Source: Candidatus Skiveiella danica (GTDB taxonomy: Bacteria > Pseudomonadota > Gammaproteobacteria > Burkholderiales > Burkholderiaceae_C). Taken from it: DNA of 62,331 nucleotides. Position numbers and translations under genes: made by a program. Location of the stretch: contig JADKHE010000015.1 in NCBI GenBank assembly GCA_016721925.1, forward strand, positions 1 to 62,331, in the 5' to 3' direction. Below, piece after piece: positions 8,213-18,643 of this stretch. The notes under the pieces were generated by a model. It ran no database searches and was not told the DNA's origin. It worked only from the letters and a program-made list of their open reading frames with translations. The first letter of the stretch is position 1, and every line of letters begins with the position of its first letter.

Positions 8213-10459
8213 ATGCAAGAAAAATCCATGACTCCACCCCAAGTCGAAGCTTCAGGCGATGTCGGCGCCTGCGGATGCGGCGCCACCTGTGGCACACCAC
8301 CCGTTTTAGCCGCACCCGGGCCTGCGCCAAACGCTGCCGGTGGCACGATCTTTCGTATTCCCACCATGGACTGCGCCGCAGAGGAAAGCGAGATTCGCCA
8401 CGCCCTGGCTGGGGTGGCGGGCGTGCAGAGCCTCAATTTCCAGTTAAGCGCGCGAACCCTGGCGATCCATGCGCCTGCCGCCGTGCTGCCGCAGGCCCTG
8501 GGGGCTATCCGCCGAGCCGGCTTTGATCCCCAGCCGCTTGCTTCCGGCGGCTCTGACGTCCACGCACACGCCGCTGCGTCCAAAGGACTGTGGCGGCTGG
8601 GTCTGGCCCTGGTGCTGACGGTGGTCGCGGAACTGCTTGCCTTCTTTGTGCCCGACACGATGGTGTTCAAGCTCGCGGGCATGGCCCTTGCGGCAACGGC
8701 CATCTGGCTGGCGGGCTTTTCGACCTACACCAAGGGCCTTGCCGCCTTGCGCCAAGGACGCCTGAACATCAATGCCCTGATGACGGTGGCCGTGACCGGC
8801 GCCTTCCTGATCGGCCAGTGGCCCGAAGCCGCCATGGTGATGGCGCTCTATGCCATTGCAGAGCTGATCGAGGCGCGTGCCGTGGACCGAGCGCGCAACG
8901 CCATCAAGAGCCTGCTGGACCTGACGCCCGACACCGCCGAAGTGCGCCAGCCCGACGGCACCTGGTTGTCCATTGCAGCCGCTGAAGTGGCCCTTGACGC
9001 CGTCGTCCGTGTCAAGCCGGGCGCGCGCATTCCGCTCGACGGCACGGTCACCTCGGGCACCAGTGCCGTGAATCAGGCGCCCGTGACGGGTGAGAGCCTG
9101 CCGGCAGACAAGGGCGTGGGCGATGTGGTTTTCGCAGGCACGATCAACGATACCGGGACTCTCGAAGTGCGGGTGACGGCCGCCGCCAGCAACACCACGC
9201 TGGCCCGCATCATCCACGCCGTCGAGCAGGCGCAAGGGACCCGTGCCCCAACGCAGCAGTTCGTCGACAAGTTTGCAGCGGTCTACACCCCGGTGGTCTT
9301 TGCGCTGGCCGTGGCGGTGGCCGTCCTGGCGCCCTGGCTGATGGACGTGAGCTGGACGCAGGCGCTGTACAAGGCCCTGGTCATGCTGGTGATAGCCTGT
9401 CCTTGCGCCCTGGTTCTCGCCACCCCGGTCACCGTGGTCAGCGGGCTGGCCGCCGCCGCGCGACGCGGCATTTTGATCAAGGGCGGCGTTTACCTGGAAG
9501 GCGCCTACAAACTCAAGGCCATTGCGCTGGACAAGACTGGCACCATCACGGAGGGCAAGCCCAAACTGGTCGCGAGCGAGGTGCTGTCCTCGCCAATCCC
9601 CGAATCCCAGGTGCTGCGCTGGGCCGGCGACCTGGCGGGTCACTCCGATCACCCGGTGTCCCGGGCGATTGCCCGGGAGCTTGATCAGGGTAATGGGCAA
9701 CTGGAGGGGTTTACCGCCTTGCCAGGCCGCGGCATTCAGGCTGGCACCGAGGGCCAGACACTGATTCTGGGCAACCACCGTCTGATTGAAGATCGGGGCC
9801 TGTGCAGCCCGGAGATCGAGGCGCGGCTGGCGGTGCACGAGGCGCAGGGGCGCACGGTCACGATGCTGGCAACGGACGCGCAAGTGCTGGCCATCTTTGC
9901 GGTAGCCGACACCATCAAGGAGAGTTCACGCCAGGCGCTGGCCGAGTTGCACGCCCTCGGGGTGGTCTCCGTCATGCTGACCGGCGACAACACCGCTACC
10001 GCGCAAACCATTGCCCGGCAGGCAGGCATCGACGATGCCCGCGGCAACCTGCTGCCCGAAGACAAGTTGTCGGCCATCGAAGACTTGCAGAAGCGCTACG
10101 GCAGCACCGCGATGACCGGGGACGGCATCAACGATGCGCCCGCGCTGGCGCGCGCCGACATCGGGATCGCCATGGGCGCTGCAGGCACCGACACCGCCAT
10201 GGAAGCGGCCGACGTGGTCATCATGAACGACGACCTGCGGCGTATTCCCGAGGTCATCCGGCTGTCGCGCCGCACCCGCGCCGTGCTGTGGCAGAACATC
10301 GTCCTTGCCCTGGGGATCAAGGCGGTCTTCCTGGTTCTTGCGGTATCGGGCAGTGCCACCATGTGGATGGCGGTGTTCGCCGACATGGGTGCGAGCCTGC
10401 TGGTTGTGTTCAACGGCTTGCGCCTGTTGCGAACTAGCGGGATGGAGCGTGTGCAATGA
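8213..10459 (+). CDS. cadA: Cd2+/Zn2+/Pb2+-exporting P-type ATPase
   Basis: A 748-aa P1B-type ATPase that pumps divalent soft-metal ions out of the cytoplasm. The N terminus has a cysteine-rich patch (C20, C22, C26), then a heavy-metal-associated domain with MDCAAEES at 52-59, the form typical of ZntA/CadA. Membrane helices follow, with CPC at 396-398, the phosphorylated Asp440 in DKTGT, and GDGIND around 636-641. It is divergent from the MerR-type regulator and followed by lspA, as in known cad and pbr operons. ATG 8228 is an alternative start; neither has a strong ribosome site. Confidence 0.93.
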   Translation: MQEKSMTPPQVEASGDVGACGCGATCGTPPVLAAPGPAPNAAGGTIFRIPTMDCAAEESEIRHALAGVAGVQSLNFQLSARTLAIHAPAAVLPQALGAIRRAGFDPQPLASGGSDVHAHAAASKGLWRLGLALVLTVVAELLAFFVPDTMVFKLAGMALAATAIWLAGFSTYTKGLAALRQGRLNINALMTVAVTGAFLIGQWPEAAMVMALYAIAELIEARAVDRARNAIKSLLDLTPDTAEVRQPDGTWLSIAAAEVALDAVVRVKPGARIPLDGTVTSGTSAVNQAPVTGESLPADKGVGDVVFAGTINDTGTLEVRVTAAASNTTLARIIHAVEQAQGTRAPTQQFVDKFAAVYTPVVFALAVAVAVLAPWLMDVSWTQALYKALVMLVIACPCALVLATPVTVVSGLAAAARRGILIKGGVYLEGAYKLKAIALDKTGTITEGKPKLVASEVLSSPIPESQVLRWAGDLAGHSDHPVSRAIARELDQGNGQLEGFTALPGRGIQAGTEGQTLILGNHRLIEDRGLCSPEIEARLAVHEAQGRTVTMLATDAQVLAIFAVADTIKESSRQALAELHALGVVSVMLTGDNTATAQTIARQAGIDDARGNLLPEDKLSAIEDLQKRYGSTAMTGDGINDAPALARADIGIAMGAAGTDTAMEAADVVIMNDDLRRIPEVIRLSRRTRAVLWQNIVLALGIKAVFLVLAVSGSATMWMAVFADMGASLLVVFNGLRLLRTSGMERVQ

Positions 10460-10561
10460 AATCCGCGATGGCCAATTCACGTTCCATTGCCCAGCCGGCG
10501 AATCGCACGCACAGCCCTGTTTGAGAGCAATGGCTCCATTTATAACTGAGGTACCTGTGAA

Positions 10562-11104
10562 ATGACGCATCCCTTTAACTCCCGAACTCGCTTCACAACC
10601 TGGGGCCTGTGGATACTGGCGGTGATCATGGCGGACCAGGCGATCAAGGCCACAGTTGAAGCGTCCATGCCTTTGGGCACGTCCATCGCCATCACTGCTG
10701 GTTTCAATTGGGTGCATGCTATCAATCCTGGTGCGGCGTTTTCATTCCTGGCAGACGCGGGTGGCTGGCAGCGCATTTTTTTCGCGGGCGTGGGCCTGAC
10801 GGTCAGCGCGATACTGGTCGGGTGGCTATGGCGGGGTGTCTCAACCCGCGTCGAAACGGCAGCCTGCATCCTGATCACAGGGGGAGGCATGGGCAATGTG
10901 ATTGATCGCCTGCGGATCGGCGCAGTGGTCGACTATCTCGATTTCTATTGGAGAAATTGGCATTGGCCTGCGTTTAACCTGGCCGACATCGCGATCGTTT
11001 TCGGTGCCATGCTGTTCGTCTGGTCTTCTTTCACCGTGAAAACGGGTGCTGACGTCCCAAGAAAAGCGTCTGGTTCCTGTCGCTCGCGGTGTTCGACAAA
11101 CTAA
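10562..11104 (+). CDS. lspA: Accessory lipoprotein signal peptidase (LspA)
   Basis: A 180-aa integral-membrane aspartic peptidase of the signal peptidase II family. Conserved blocks are present: INPGAAFSFL, GGGMGNVIDR with one catalytic Asp, and VVDYLDFYW...FNLADIAI with the other. Four membrane helices are expected. LspA paralogues are regularly found beside Cd/Pb/Zn ATPase genes (as in pbr operons), where they are thought to process lipoproteins or be otherwise linked to metal handling. It lies 102 bases after the ATPase in the same direction and is probably co-transcribed. The C-terminal tail after the last helix (RKASGSCRSRCS) is unusually basic. Confidence 0.92.
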   Translation: MTHPFNSRTRFTTWGLWILAVIMADQAIKATVEASMPLGTSIAITAGFNWVHAINPGAAFSFLADAGGWQRIFFAGVGLTVSAILVGWLWRGVSTRVETAACILITGGGMGNVIDRLRIGAVVDYLDFYWRNWHWPAFNLADIAIVFGAMLFVWSSFTVKTGADVPRKASGSCRSRCSTN

Positions 11105-11228
11105 AGATGCGAATGGCCTTGTTTGCCGACAGGTGCGCCAGCCTGCGGGCAGGGTTCAGCGGGCTGTTGCGCGCTCGTACCTCGAACCGTCCTGCGCCGC
11201 CGCGCAACGGTCACTATAATCCGCCGTC

Positions 11229-11579
11229 ATGCGCCGCTGGCTAGTCATCGTCATATTGCTGGTTTTGCCCCTTCAATTCACATGGGGGGCGGCTGCGCCG
11301 TATTGCGCGCATGAAGCCGCAAGTGCTGCCAATGCGCATCCGGGGCACCATCAGCACGTCCATCAAGGCGGCAGCAATGCCACCAAAGCCGGCGACGATG
11401 GCGCCGACGTCGGTGCTAAACACCCCGACTGCGCGAGCTGCCACGCCGGAACTGCGACAACGTTGCCGTTGCCTGCGGCCGAGCTGGCCATTGCTCCGCG
11501 CGATGGGTTGCGCGAGCGGCCCCCGGCACGCTACCGATCACATACCCCTTCAGTGCCGGAGCGCCCGGACATCGTCTGA
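11229..11579 (+). CDS. czcI: CzcI-like periplasmic metal-resistance protein
   Basis: A 116-aa exported protein with the CzcI signature: a basic start and hydrophobic leader ending LVLPLQFTWGAAA, then YCAHE and a histidine-rich stretch (HPGHHQHVHQ), followed by CASCH. CzcI precedes czcCBA in Cupriavidus-type operons and is believed to modulate their expression. A perfect TATAAT (11215-11220) lies only eight bases before the ATG, so the message may be leaderless; I see no convincing -35. It is followed by czcC after 118 bases. Confidence 0.85.
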   Translation: MRRWLVIVILLVLPLQFTWGAAAPYCAHEAASAANAHPGHHQHVHQGGSNATKAGDDGADVGAKHPDCASCHAGTATTLPLPAAELAIAPRDGLRERPPARYRSHTPSVPERPDIV

Positions 11580-11697
11580 CTCACCCCTGCCGCACGCTTC
11601 GGCGGCGAGGTTGAGTTGCGTCCGCTAAACAGCTGGCGCCGTCCTTCCTTTGCCTGCCGAATCGCTTCTGTTGTCGTGAGACAAGAAGGATGATTCG

Positions 11698-12974
11698 ATG
11701 CGATTCCCCCTCGTGGCGCTGGCCCTCGCGCTGGCCGCCATTGCAAACCCCGCGGGTGCCCAGCCCGCGGCCGCCCCAACTACGCTGACCCTGAACGAGG
11801 CGATGCGCCTGGCCGAGGCCGCGCACCCGTCGGTGCGCGCCCGCGAGGCGCAGCTCGCCGCCGCCGAAGGCACGCGCAGCGAAGCCGCTGCGCTGCTGTT
11901 CAACAACCCCGAGCTCAGCACCGAAGCGATACGACGCCGCGCCGACGCGCCCGTCGGCTCGTGGAACGAATGGAGCGTCGGCATTTTCCAGCCGTTCGAA
12001 ACCGGCGGGCAACAGGCGCGGCGCCGCGAAGCCGCCGCCGCAGGCCTGGATGCTCTGCGCGCGGAAATCGACGACGTGCGCCGGCAGGCCCGCGTCGAAG
12101 CCGCGACACGCTTCCTCGCCGTGCTGTCGGCACAGCGGCGCGTGCAGCTGGAGCAGCGTTCCGTGGACCTGTTCGAGCGCAGCGCGCAGGCGGTGGCCAA
12201 GCGTCGCGCAGCGGGCGAGGACACCCGGCTCGACGCCAACGTGGCGCTGGTCGAGGCCGAACGCGCGCGCAATGCGCTGGCGCTGGCTGGCGAGCGCCTG
12301 ATCGATGCACGCAGCGAACTCGGCACCGCGGTTCGCCTGCCACCTTCGGCCTTGCCTGAAGTTGCCGGTGAACTCGGCACCAAAGTCGACGACGCCCTGC
12401 CGTACAGGCTGGAGCAGTTGCTCGCATCGGCGCCGAACCTGCCCCGGCAGCGCGCTCTCGCAGCACGCGAAGACGCCGCCCGTGCCCGGCTCGGCGTCGA
12501 GCGTGGCAACCGCAACCCCGACGTCACGGTCGGTGTGCATGCCGGCCGCGAAGGCCCGAGCGACGGCAGGGAAGGTATCGCGATCCTGTCGCTGTCGGTG
12601 CCGCTGCCGCTGTTCAAGCAGAACGACGCCGCCATCGGCCAGGCGATGACCGACTTGACGCAGGCCGAGATCGAGCGCGCGGCGCGCTGCGCGACGCCGA
12701 GGCCCAGGTCAGGCGCCTCTGGAGCCGGCTCGGCAGCCAGCGCGAGCGTGTGCAACGCCTGCAGCGCGCCTTGGTGCCGGCGTCGACCGACAACCAGCAA
12801 CTCGCCGCCAAGTCGCGGCAGGCCGGCCAGATCGGCCTGCTCGACCAGTTGCTCGTCAACCGCCAGGCGCTCGACGCCGAACGCGACCTGATCGACCTGC
12901 TGGCCGAATTCCACATCACCCGAATCGAACTCGAAAACGCGGCCGGCTGGTCGCAGGAAGGAACTGCACGATGA
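11698..12974 (+). pseudogene. czcC: CzcC outer-membrane channel, one frameshift
   Basis: The TolC-family outer-membrane component of the Czc tripartite pump. A signal peptide (LVALALALAAIANPAGAQ) and two helical-barrel repeats are visible. The reading frame runs intact to about 12680 and resumes in another frame (AEAQVRRLWSRLGSQRERVQ onwards) to a stop at 12972-12974. One missing base near 12685, in a GCGCGGCGCGC run, explains this; restoring it gives 425 codons, the usual family length. Because there are no internal stops in the combined frame, a sequencing error is at least as likely as a real mutation. Good ribosome site AGAAGGA before ATG 11698. Confidence 0.8.
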
Positions 12975-14196
12975 ACACCCTGACGAGGCTCAGGACGGCC
13001 GCCTGCGGGCAGGCCTGTCGGCTGCCGCCCTGCTGGTGGCATTCGCTCTGGCCGGCTGCGGCAAGAGCGGCACGAAGGATGAACACGCCGGCGAAGGCGA
13101 CAAGCAGGCCGCACATGCCGGCGAGAAGAAGGGCGAAGGCCACGAGGGAAGGCGCCGAGCGAACTGACGCTCACCACCGAAGAGGCGGCACGCGCCGGCG
13201 TCAAGGTCGAGGAGATCAAGGCCCGAGGCGCTGGGCGAAACGCTCATCGTCACCGCCACGATCCGCCCCGACCAGGACCGCCTGGTGCGGGTGTCGCCGC
13301 GCATCGACGGGCGCATCCTCTCGGCGCCCGCCAAGCTGGGCGACAAGGTGCGCGCCGGGCAGATTCTGGCCACGCTGGACAGCGTGGAGGTCGGCGAAAC
13401 CCACGCCGCGTGGACACAAGCCCAGGCCGAGCTGGGCATCGCCGACGCCGACTTCAAGCGCGCCGAGTCGCTGAACGCCGAAGAGATCATCCCGCGCAAG
13501 GACTTCCTGCGCGCACAGGCCGACCGCGACAAGGCGGCCGCCGCCGTGCGCAATGCCGCCGACCGGCTGCGTCTGCTCGGCGGCGCGCCAGCGCCAGCGG
13601 CACAGCGGCTCGGCCTTCGCCGTCACCGCGCCCTTTGCCGGCACGGTGATCGAGAAGAAGGCCACGCTGGGTGAACTGGCCAGCCCGAGCGAGCCGTTGT
13701 TCAGTGTCGCCGACCTGAGCCGCGTTTGGATCCAGGCCGACCTGCCGGAAAGCACCCTGGCCAAGGTGCGCATCGGTGCCACCGCGAAAGTGACGGTGCC
13801 GGCCTATCCGGGCGAGACCTTCAGCGGCCAGGTCGGCCACATCGGCGCGATGCTCGACAAGGAGACACCCGCACCATCGCCGCGCGCATCGAGGTGGCCA
13901 ATGCCGATGGCCGGCTGAAGCCCGAGATGTTCGCCACCGCCAGCATCGAAGTGGCCGGCGACAAGCGCGATGCCATCTCGCTGCCGGACGCGGCCATTGT
14001 GCTGCTGGAAGGCAAGCCGACAGTCTTCGTCTACGCGCAAGGCGCCTACGAAGCGCGCGAGGTTGAACCCGGCGAACGCATCGGCGGGCGTACGGTGCTG
14101 AAGTCGGGCCTGATGGCCGGCGACCAAGTCGTCACCTCGGGAGCCTACGCACTCAAGGCACGCAAGCTGAAATCCCAGCTCGGCCACGGGCATTGA
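12971..14196 (+). pseudogene. czcB: CzcB membrane-fusion protein, five frameshifts
   Basis: The periplasmic adaptor of the Czc pump. Segments appear in successive frames: a lipobox (ALAGCGKSG), an acidic/histidine linker, KAPSELTLTTEEAARAGVKV, the lipoyl/hairpin domain (RLVRVSPRIDGRILSAPAKL), the barrel (SRVWIQADLPESTLAKVRIG) and a C-terminal domain ending GHGH. Joining them needs shifts near 13000, 13148, 13225, 13595 and 13866 (three missing and two extra bases), giving 408 codons, normal for CzcB. The joined frame has no stop and conserved residues are intact. The start overlaps the czcC stop by four bases (ATGA). The clustering of indels in a very GC-rich stretch suggests base-calling error. 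Confidence 0.8.
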
Positions 14197-14211
14197 GAAG
14201 GACCAAGGACC

Positions 14212-17200
14212 ATGCTCAATGCAATCGTTGATGCCAGCCTGCGCTACAAGGTGCTGGTGCTGGTGGCCTTCGCCGTGCTCATCGGCCTGGGGGTCATGGC
14301 CTACCGGCAGGTGCCGGTGGATGCCTTCCCCGATGTGACGCCGGCCCAGGTGAACATCTATACCGAGTCTCCCGGCGTCGCGGCCGAGGACATCGAGAAG
14401 CTGCTCACTGTGCCGATCGAAGCCGCGATGGCGGGCCTGGCGGACGTCGAAGTCGTTCGTTCGGTGTCGCTGTTCGGCCTGTCCTACGTCGGCGTGTACT
14501 TCAAGGACAACGTCGACATCTACTTCGCGCGCCGCCTGGTGGGCGAGAAGCTGCAGGAGGTCAAGGGCCGCCTGCCCGAGGGCTATGGCGAGCCGGAGCT
14601 CGGGCCCAACAGCTCGGGTCTGGGCCAGGTGTTCTGGTACACGATCGAGGACGCCGACAAGAAGCTCAGCGCGATGGACCTGCGCACGCTGCAGGACTGG
14701 ACGGTGCGGCTGATCCTGCGCACGGCGCCGGGCGTCGATGACGTGACCACCTGGGGCGGCCTGGAAAAGCAGTACCAGGTGCAGATCGACCCGCGCAAGC
14801 TGGTCAAGTACGGGCTGTCGTTCAAGGAGGTGATGGAGCGGCTGGCGGCCAACAACAAGCAGGTCGGCGGCCAGTACCTGAATGTCGGCGTCGAGCAGTA
14901 CCTGGTGCGCGGCCTGGGGCTGGTGAGCAGCGCCGCCGACATCGGCTCCATCGTCGTCGCCGAGCGCAAGGGCGCGCCGATCTACGTGCGCGACGTCGCC
15001 GAAGTCAAGGAAGCCCCCGCCGTGCGCTTCGGAGCGGTCACGCGCAACGGCGAGGAAGTCGTGCTCGGCATCGCGCTGGCGCGCATCAACGAGAACGCCG
15101 CCACCGTGGTGAAGGCGGTCAAGGACAAGCTGGCCATCGCGCAGGCCGCGCTGCCCAAGGGCATCGAGCTGAAGGCGGTCTACGACCGCACCGAGATCGT
15201 CGACAAGGCGCTCGCGACCTCGACCAACGCGCTGATCGAAGGCTCGATCCTGGTCGCGGTGATCCTGTTCCTCTTCCTCGGCGAGTTCCGCTCGGCCATC
15301 GTCGTGATCGTCACGCTGCCGCTGGCGATGCTGTTCGCATTCATCTGCATGCAGCGCTTCGGCATGTCGGCCAACCTGATGTCGCTGGCCGGGCCTGGCC
15401 ATCGGCATCGGGATGATGGTCGACGGCGCGGTGGTGATGGTGGAGAACGCCTTCCGGCTGCTGTCGCACGCACGCGAGTCGGGCCGCCCGATCAACCGCA
15501 CCCACGTGGTGCTCGAAGCGGCGCGCGAGGTGGCGAACCCGATCGCCTTCGCGATCATGATCATCATCGTGGTGTTCCTGCCGCTGTTCTCGCTGACGGG
15601 GCTGGAGGGCAAGCTGTTCAAGCCGATGGCGCTGACCATCACCTTCGCGATGGCGGGCTCGCTGCTGTTGTCGCTGACGCTGGTGCCGGTGCTGGCCGCG
15701 CTGATCCTCAAGCCCAAGGAGGAGAAGGACACCTGGCTGGTCCGCGGGGCGAAGAAGCTCTACCTGCCGCTGCTGGACTGGGCGCTCGACCGCAAGAAGA
15801 TCGTCGTCGGCGCCGCGGTGGCGCTGCTGCTGGGCTCGCTGGCGCTGTTCCCCTTCCTGGGCAAGGAGTTCATGCCGACGCTGCAGGAGGACGCGATCAT
15901 GTTCCGCGTCGTCGGCATCCCCTCCACCTCGCTGGACGAATCGATCCGCGTGGCCAACGTTATGGACGCCAGCCTGCGCAAGAAGTACCCGCAGGTGAAC
16001 TCGGTGCTGGCCACCATCGGCCGCGCCGAGAAGGGCGAGACGGCCGACGTCAACTACATGGAAGTCCTGCTGGACATGAAGCCCAAGGACGAGTGGCCGA
16101 CGAAGCAGTCGTATGCCGCGCTCGGCCGGGAGATGCAGGAGTTCCTGGAAGGCGAGGTGCAAACCGCCGTGTTCGGCGCGACGCAGCCGATCCAGATGCG
16201 CGTGGAAGAGCTGATCTCCGGCGTGCGCGCGACGCTGGCGCTGAAGATCTACGGCGAGGACCTGGACAAGCTGGAGGAGCTGTCCGCGCAGCTCAAGGGC
16301 GTGGTCGGCGGCGTGCCCGGCGTGGCCGACCTGTCGGCCGAGGCCAACAAGGGCAAGCCGCAGATGGTGATCAAGGTCGACCGCCAGGCCGCGGCGCGCT
16401 ACGGCCTGAACGCCGACGACATCCTGGCCGTGGTGCAGGCCGGCATCGGCGGCGAGGCGGTGTCGACGCTGATCGACGGCACGCGGCGCTTCGACATCGC
16501 GGTGCGGCTGCCCGAGGAATTCCGCTCCAGTCCGTCGGCGATCGCGGCGATCCCGATCCGAACCGCCGAAGGTGCGATCGTGCCTTTCTCCAGCGTGGCG
16601 AAGATCGAGCTCGCCGAGGGCTACACCTTCGTGCGCCGCGAAGCCCTGCAGCGCTACGCGGTGCTGCAGATGGACGTGCAGGGCCGCGACGTCGACAGCT
16701 TCGTCAAGGACGCCAACGCCGCCATCCAGGCCAAGGTCAAGATGCCCACCGGCTACTGGGTGGAATGGGGCGGCGCCTTCGAGAACCAGCAGCGCGCGAT
16801 GGAGCGGCTGGGGGTGATCGTGCCGCTGACCATCGGCCTGATCTTCATCCTGCTGTACACCGCGTTCAACTCGGTGCGCCACGCCACGCTGATCATCGCC
16901 AACGTGCCCTTCGCGATCATCGGCGGCATCGTCGGGCTGTTCATCACCGGGCAGTACCTGTCGGTGCCGTCGGCCATCGGCTTCATCGCGGTGTTCGGCG
17001 TGGCGATGTTGAACGGCATCGTGCTGGTGTCGTTCCTGAACGACCAGCGCAAGCACGGCCTGTCGATCCGCGACGCCGTGCGCCAGGGCGCCGCGCTGCG
17101 CCTGCGGCCGGTGCTGATGACGGCCTCGGTGGCGATCCTTGGCTTGGTGCCAATGCTGATCTCCACCGGCGTCGGCGCCGAGACGCAGCGGCCGCTGGCC

Positions 17201-17380
17201 ACCGTGGTGATCGGCGGCCTGATCACCTCGACGCTGCTGACCTTGCTGCTGCTGCCGCTGATCTACGAATGGTCGGAAACCCGGGCCGAGGCGAAGCAGC
17301 GCGCCCGCGATGCCGCGGCCGACGTTGAGCAGGCCGAACCTGTGCCCCTTCCACCACAACCGACCCCGGAGACACCATGA
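14212..17380 (+). pseudogene. czcA: CzcA RND cation pump, one frameshift
   Basis: The inner-membrane RND proton antiporter of the Czc system (about 1055 aa when joined). The first part runs from ATG 14212 to about 15390; the second continues from GIGMMVDGAVVMVENAF to 17380. One extra C in the GGGCCTGGCC run near 15392 separates them. The acidic residues in the fourth helix (MMVDGAVVMVEN) needed for proton transfer are present, as are both large periplasmic domains and twelve expected helices. It sits 15 bases after czcB and four bases before the end overlaps the PII-like start (ATGA). HME-RND class fits divalent Co/Zn/Cd rather than the monovalent cus type. Confidence 0.85.
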
Positions 17381-17715
17381 AAGAGATCAAGGCCTACGTT
17401 CATCGCAGCCGCATCGCCGACGTGATTGCCGCGCTGAAGGAGTCGCCCGCCTGGGGCGGCGAACGCGGCGGCCGACGCCACAACCTGGCCATCTACGTCG
17501 TCAAGGGCTCGCTGCTGCCGCTGGACAGCGACGAGCAGCACTACTCGATGGACCTCGGCGACGAGGTCGTCAACGAATACAAGCTGGAACTGCTGTGCGA
17601 GGACAGCGAGGTCGAGCCCCTGAAGGCAGCGCTGGTGGAAGCCGCGCGCACCGGCCAGGCCGTCGCCGGCTGGATCACGGTCATCGACGTGATCAGCGCG
17701 ACACCCATCCATTGA
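17377..17715 (+). CDS. PII-like protein linked to CzcA
   Basis: A 112-aa protein with the ferredoxin-like PII fold: MKEIKAYVHRSRIADVIAAL at the N terminus, a loop region (about 33-60) where the T-loop lies, and a C-terminal strand ending GWITVIDVISATPIH. The canonical uridylylation Tyr51 context of GlnB is not conserved. PII-like genes beside CzcA/CusA-type pumps form a known divergent group (called PII-NG), proposed to regulate or sense in the context of metal efflux. The start overlaps the czcA stop (ATGA), so it is translationally coupled to the pump. The ligand and target are unknown. Confidence 0.75.
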   Translation: MKEIKAYVHRSRIADVIAALKESPAWGGERGGRRHNLAIYVVKGSLLPLDSDEQHYSMDLGDEVVNEYKLELLCEDSEVEPLKAALVEAARTGQAVAGWITVIDVISATPIH

Positions 17716-17755
17716 AATGCCGATTTATCCACAACCCACCCTGAAAGGAAGAACC

Positions 17756-18127
17756 ATGAAGAAGAATCTATTCGCTCCGCTCCTGATCGCGACCGCGCTC
17801 GCCCTGCCCGCATTCGCCGCAGAGGACCACACGCCCAAGCACGGCGGTGTCGTTGTCGAAACCAAGGCCGGCGATCTGGAACTGGTCGCCAAGCCCGAAC
17901 TGATCGTCATTCACGTCAGCGACCACGGCAAGCCGATGAAGCTGACCAGCGCCACCGGCAAGGTCACGGTGTTCAACGGCAACGACAAGACCGAGGCGCC
18001 GCTGGCGCTGGCGGGCGACAAGCTCGAAGCCAAGGGCAGCTTCAAGGTCGGCGCCGGTACCAAGGTGCTGGCTGATTTGACAGTGAACGGCAAGCCGGCA
18101 GTCGCGGCGCGATTCACGCTGAAGTAG
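17756..18127 (+). CDS. Small periplasmic protein of the czc operon
   Basis: A 123-aa exported protein with a cleavable signal peptide (FAPLLIATALALPAFAAED) followed by a beta-rich domain starting TPKHGGVVVE. HGGxVVE-type proteins frequently accompany RND metal pumps and may bind metal through His near the mature N terminus; the function is not established. The ribosome site AAAGGAAG precedes ATG 17756. It follows the PII-like gene by 40 bases and belongs to the same operon by spacing. Confidence 0.75.
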   Translation: MKKNLFAPLLIATALALPAFAAEDHTPKHGGVVVETKAGDLELVAKPELIVIHVSDHGKPMKLTSATGKVTVFNGNDKTEAPLALAGDKLEAKGSFKVGAGTKVLADLTVNGKPAVAARFTLK

Positions 18128-18181
18128 TGGGCATACGGGGCGGCCTGACGGTCGCACCTTGCCGACATGAAGGAGATGCTG

Positions 18182-18529
18182 ATGAGGTATTGCCTGAACG
18201 CGACTGCTCTTCTTGCCGCAGCGCTGCTTGCCGGATGCGCGAATGTCGTGTACGAAGGACGCCTGTCCTGGAAAGATGGCTGGCGGGAAGGATGGGTCAC
18301 CGACGTTGGAAAGGGGGCTGCAATTGCGGGAAAACTTGCCGAAGATTGCAAGCTTGTACCGTTGATGCGCTCAGAGGGCGTCCAATACGTGACGATTCGG
18401 TACTGGCGGAGCGGCCGCGCGACCTTGCGCACCGTCCCGACTACGGCTGACTCGCATTGGAACGTGAAGGATCTGGTGTACCTGAACCCGAGAGACTGCA
18501 ATGCTCCTGTGGAGCGCAGAGGAAGTTGA
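18182..18529 (+). CDS. Putative lipoprotein
   Basis: A 115-aa protein with a lipobox (LLAGC) after a short hydrophobic leader, so a lipid-anchored envelope protein. The mature part contains WKDGWREGWVTDVGKG and two later cysteines (DCKL, DCNA) that could pair. I do not recognise the family. ATG 18182 is chosen because AAGGAG precedes it by six bases; an in-frame ATG lies five codons upstream. It follows the periplasmic protein by 54 bases and is probably the last gene of the czc transcript. Confidence 0.6.
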   Translation: MRYCLNATALLAAALLAGCANVVYEGRLSWKDGWREGWVTDVGKGAAIAGKLAEDCKLVPLMRSEGVQYVTIRYWRSGRATLRTVPTTADSHWNVKDLVYLNPRDCNAPVERRGS

Positions 18530-18643
18530 ATTGGGGGTCATGCCGTCGTGGCTGAACCGATATCGGAGCGACTGTATCGGCCTTGTTCGCCGACAAACTC
18601 GATCCATCAACACGTCTGGCAACAAAAAAGTAAGGACACGTTT

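Noticed and set aside
13804..17359. Very long minus-strand open frames opposite czcB/czcA
   Set aside because: They are histidine/arginine-rich antisense shadows of high-GC genes; the plus strand carries clear RND motifs.
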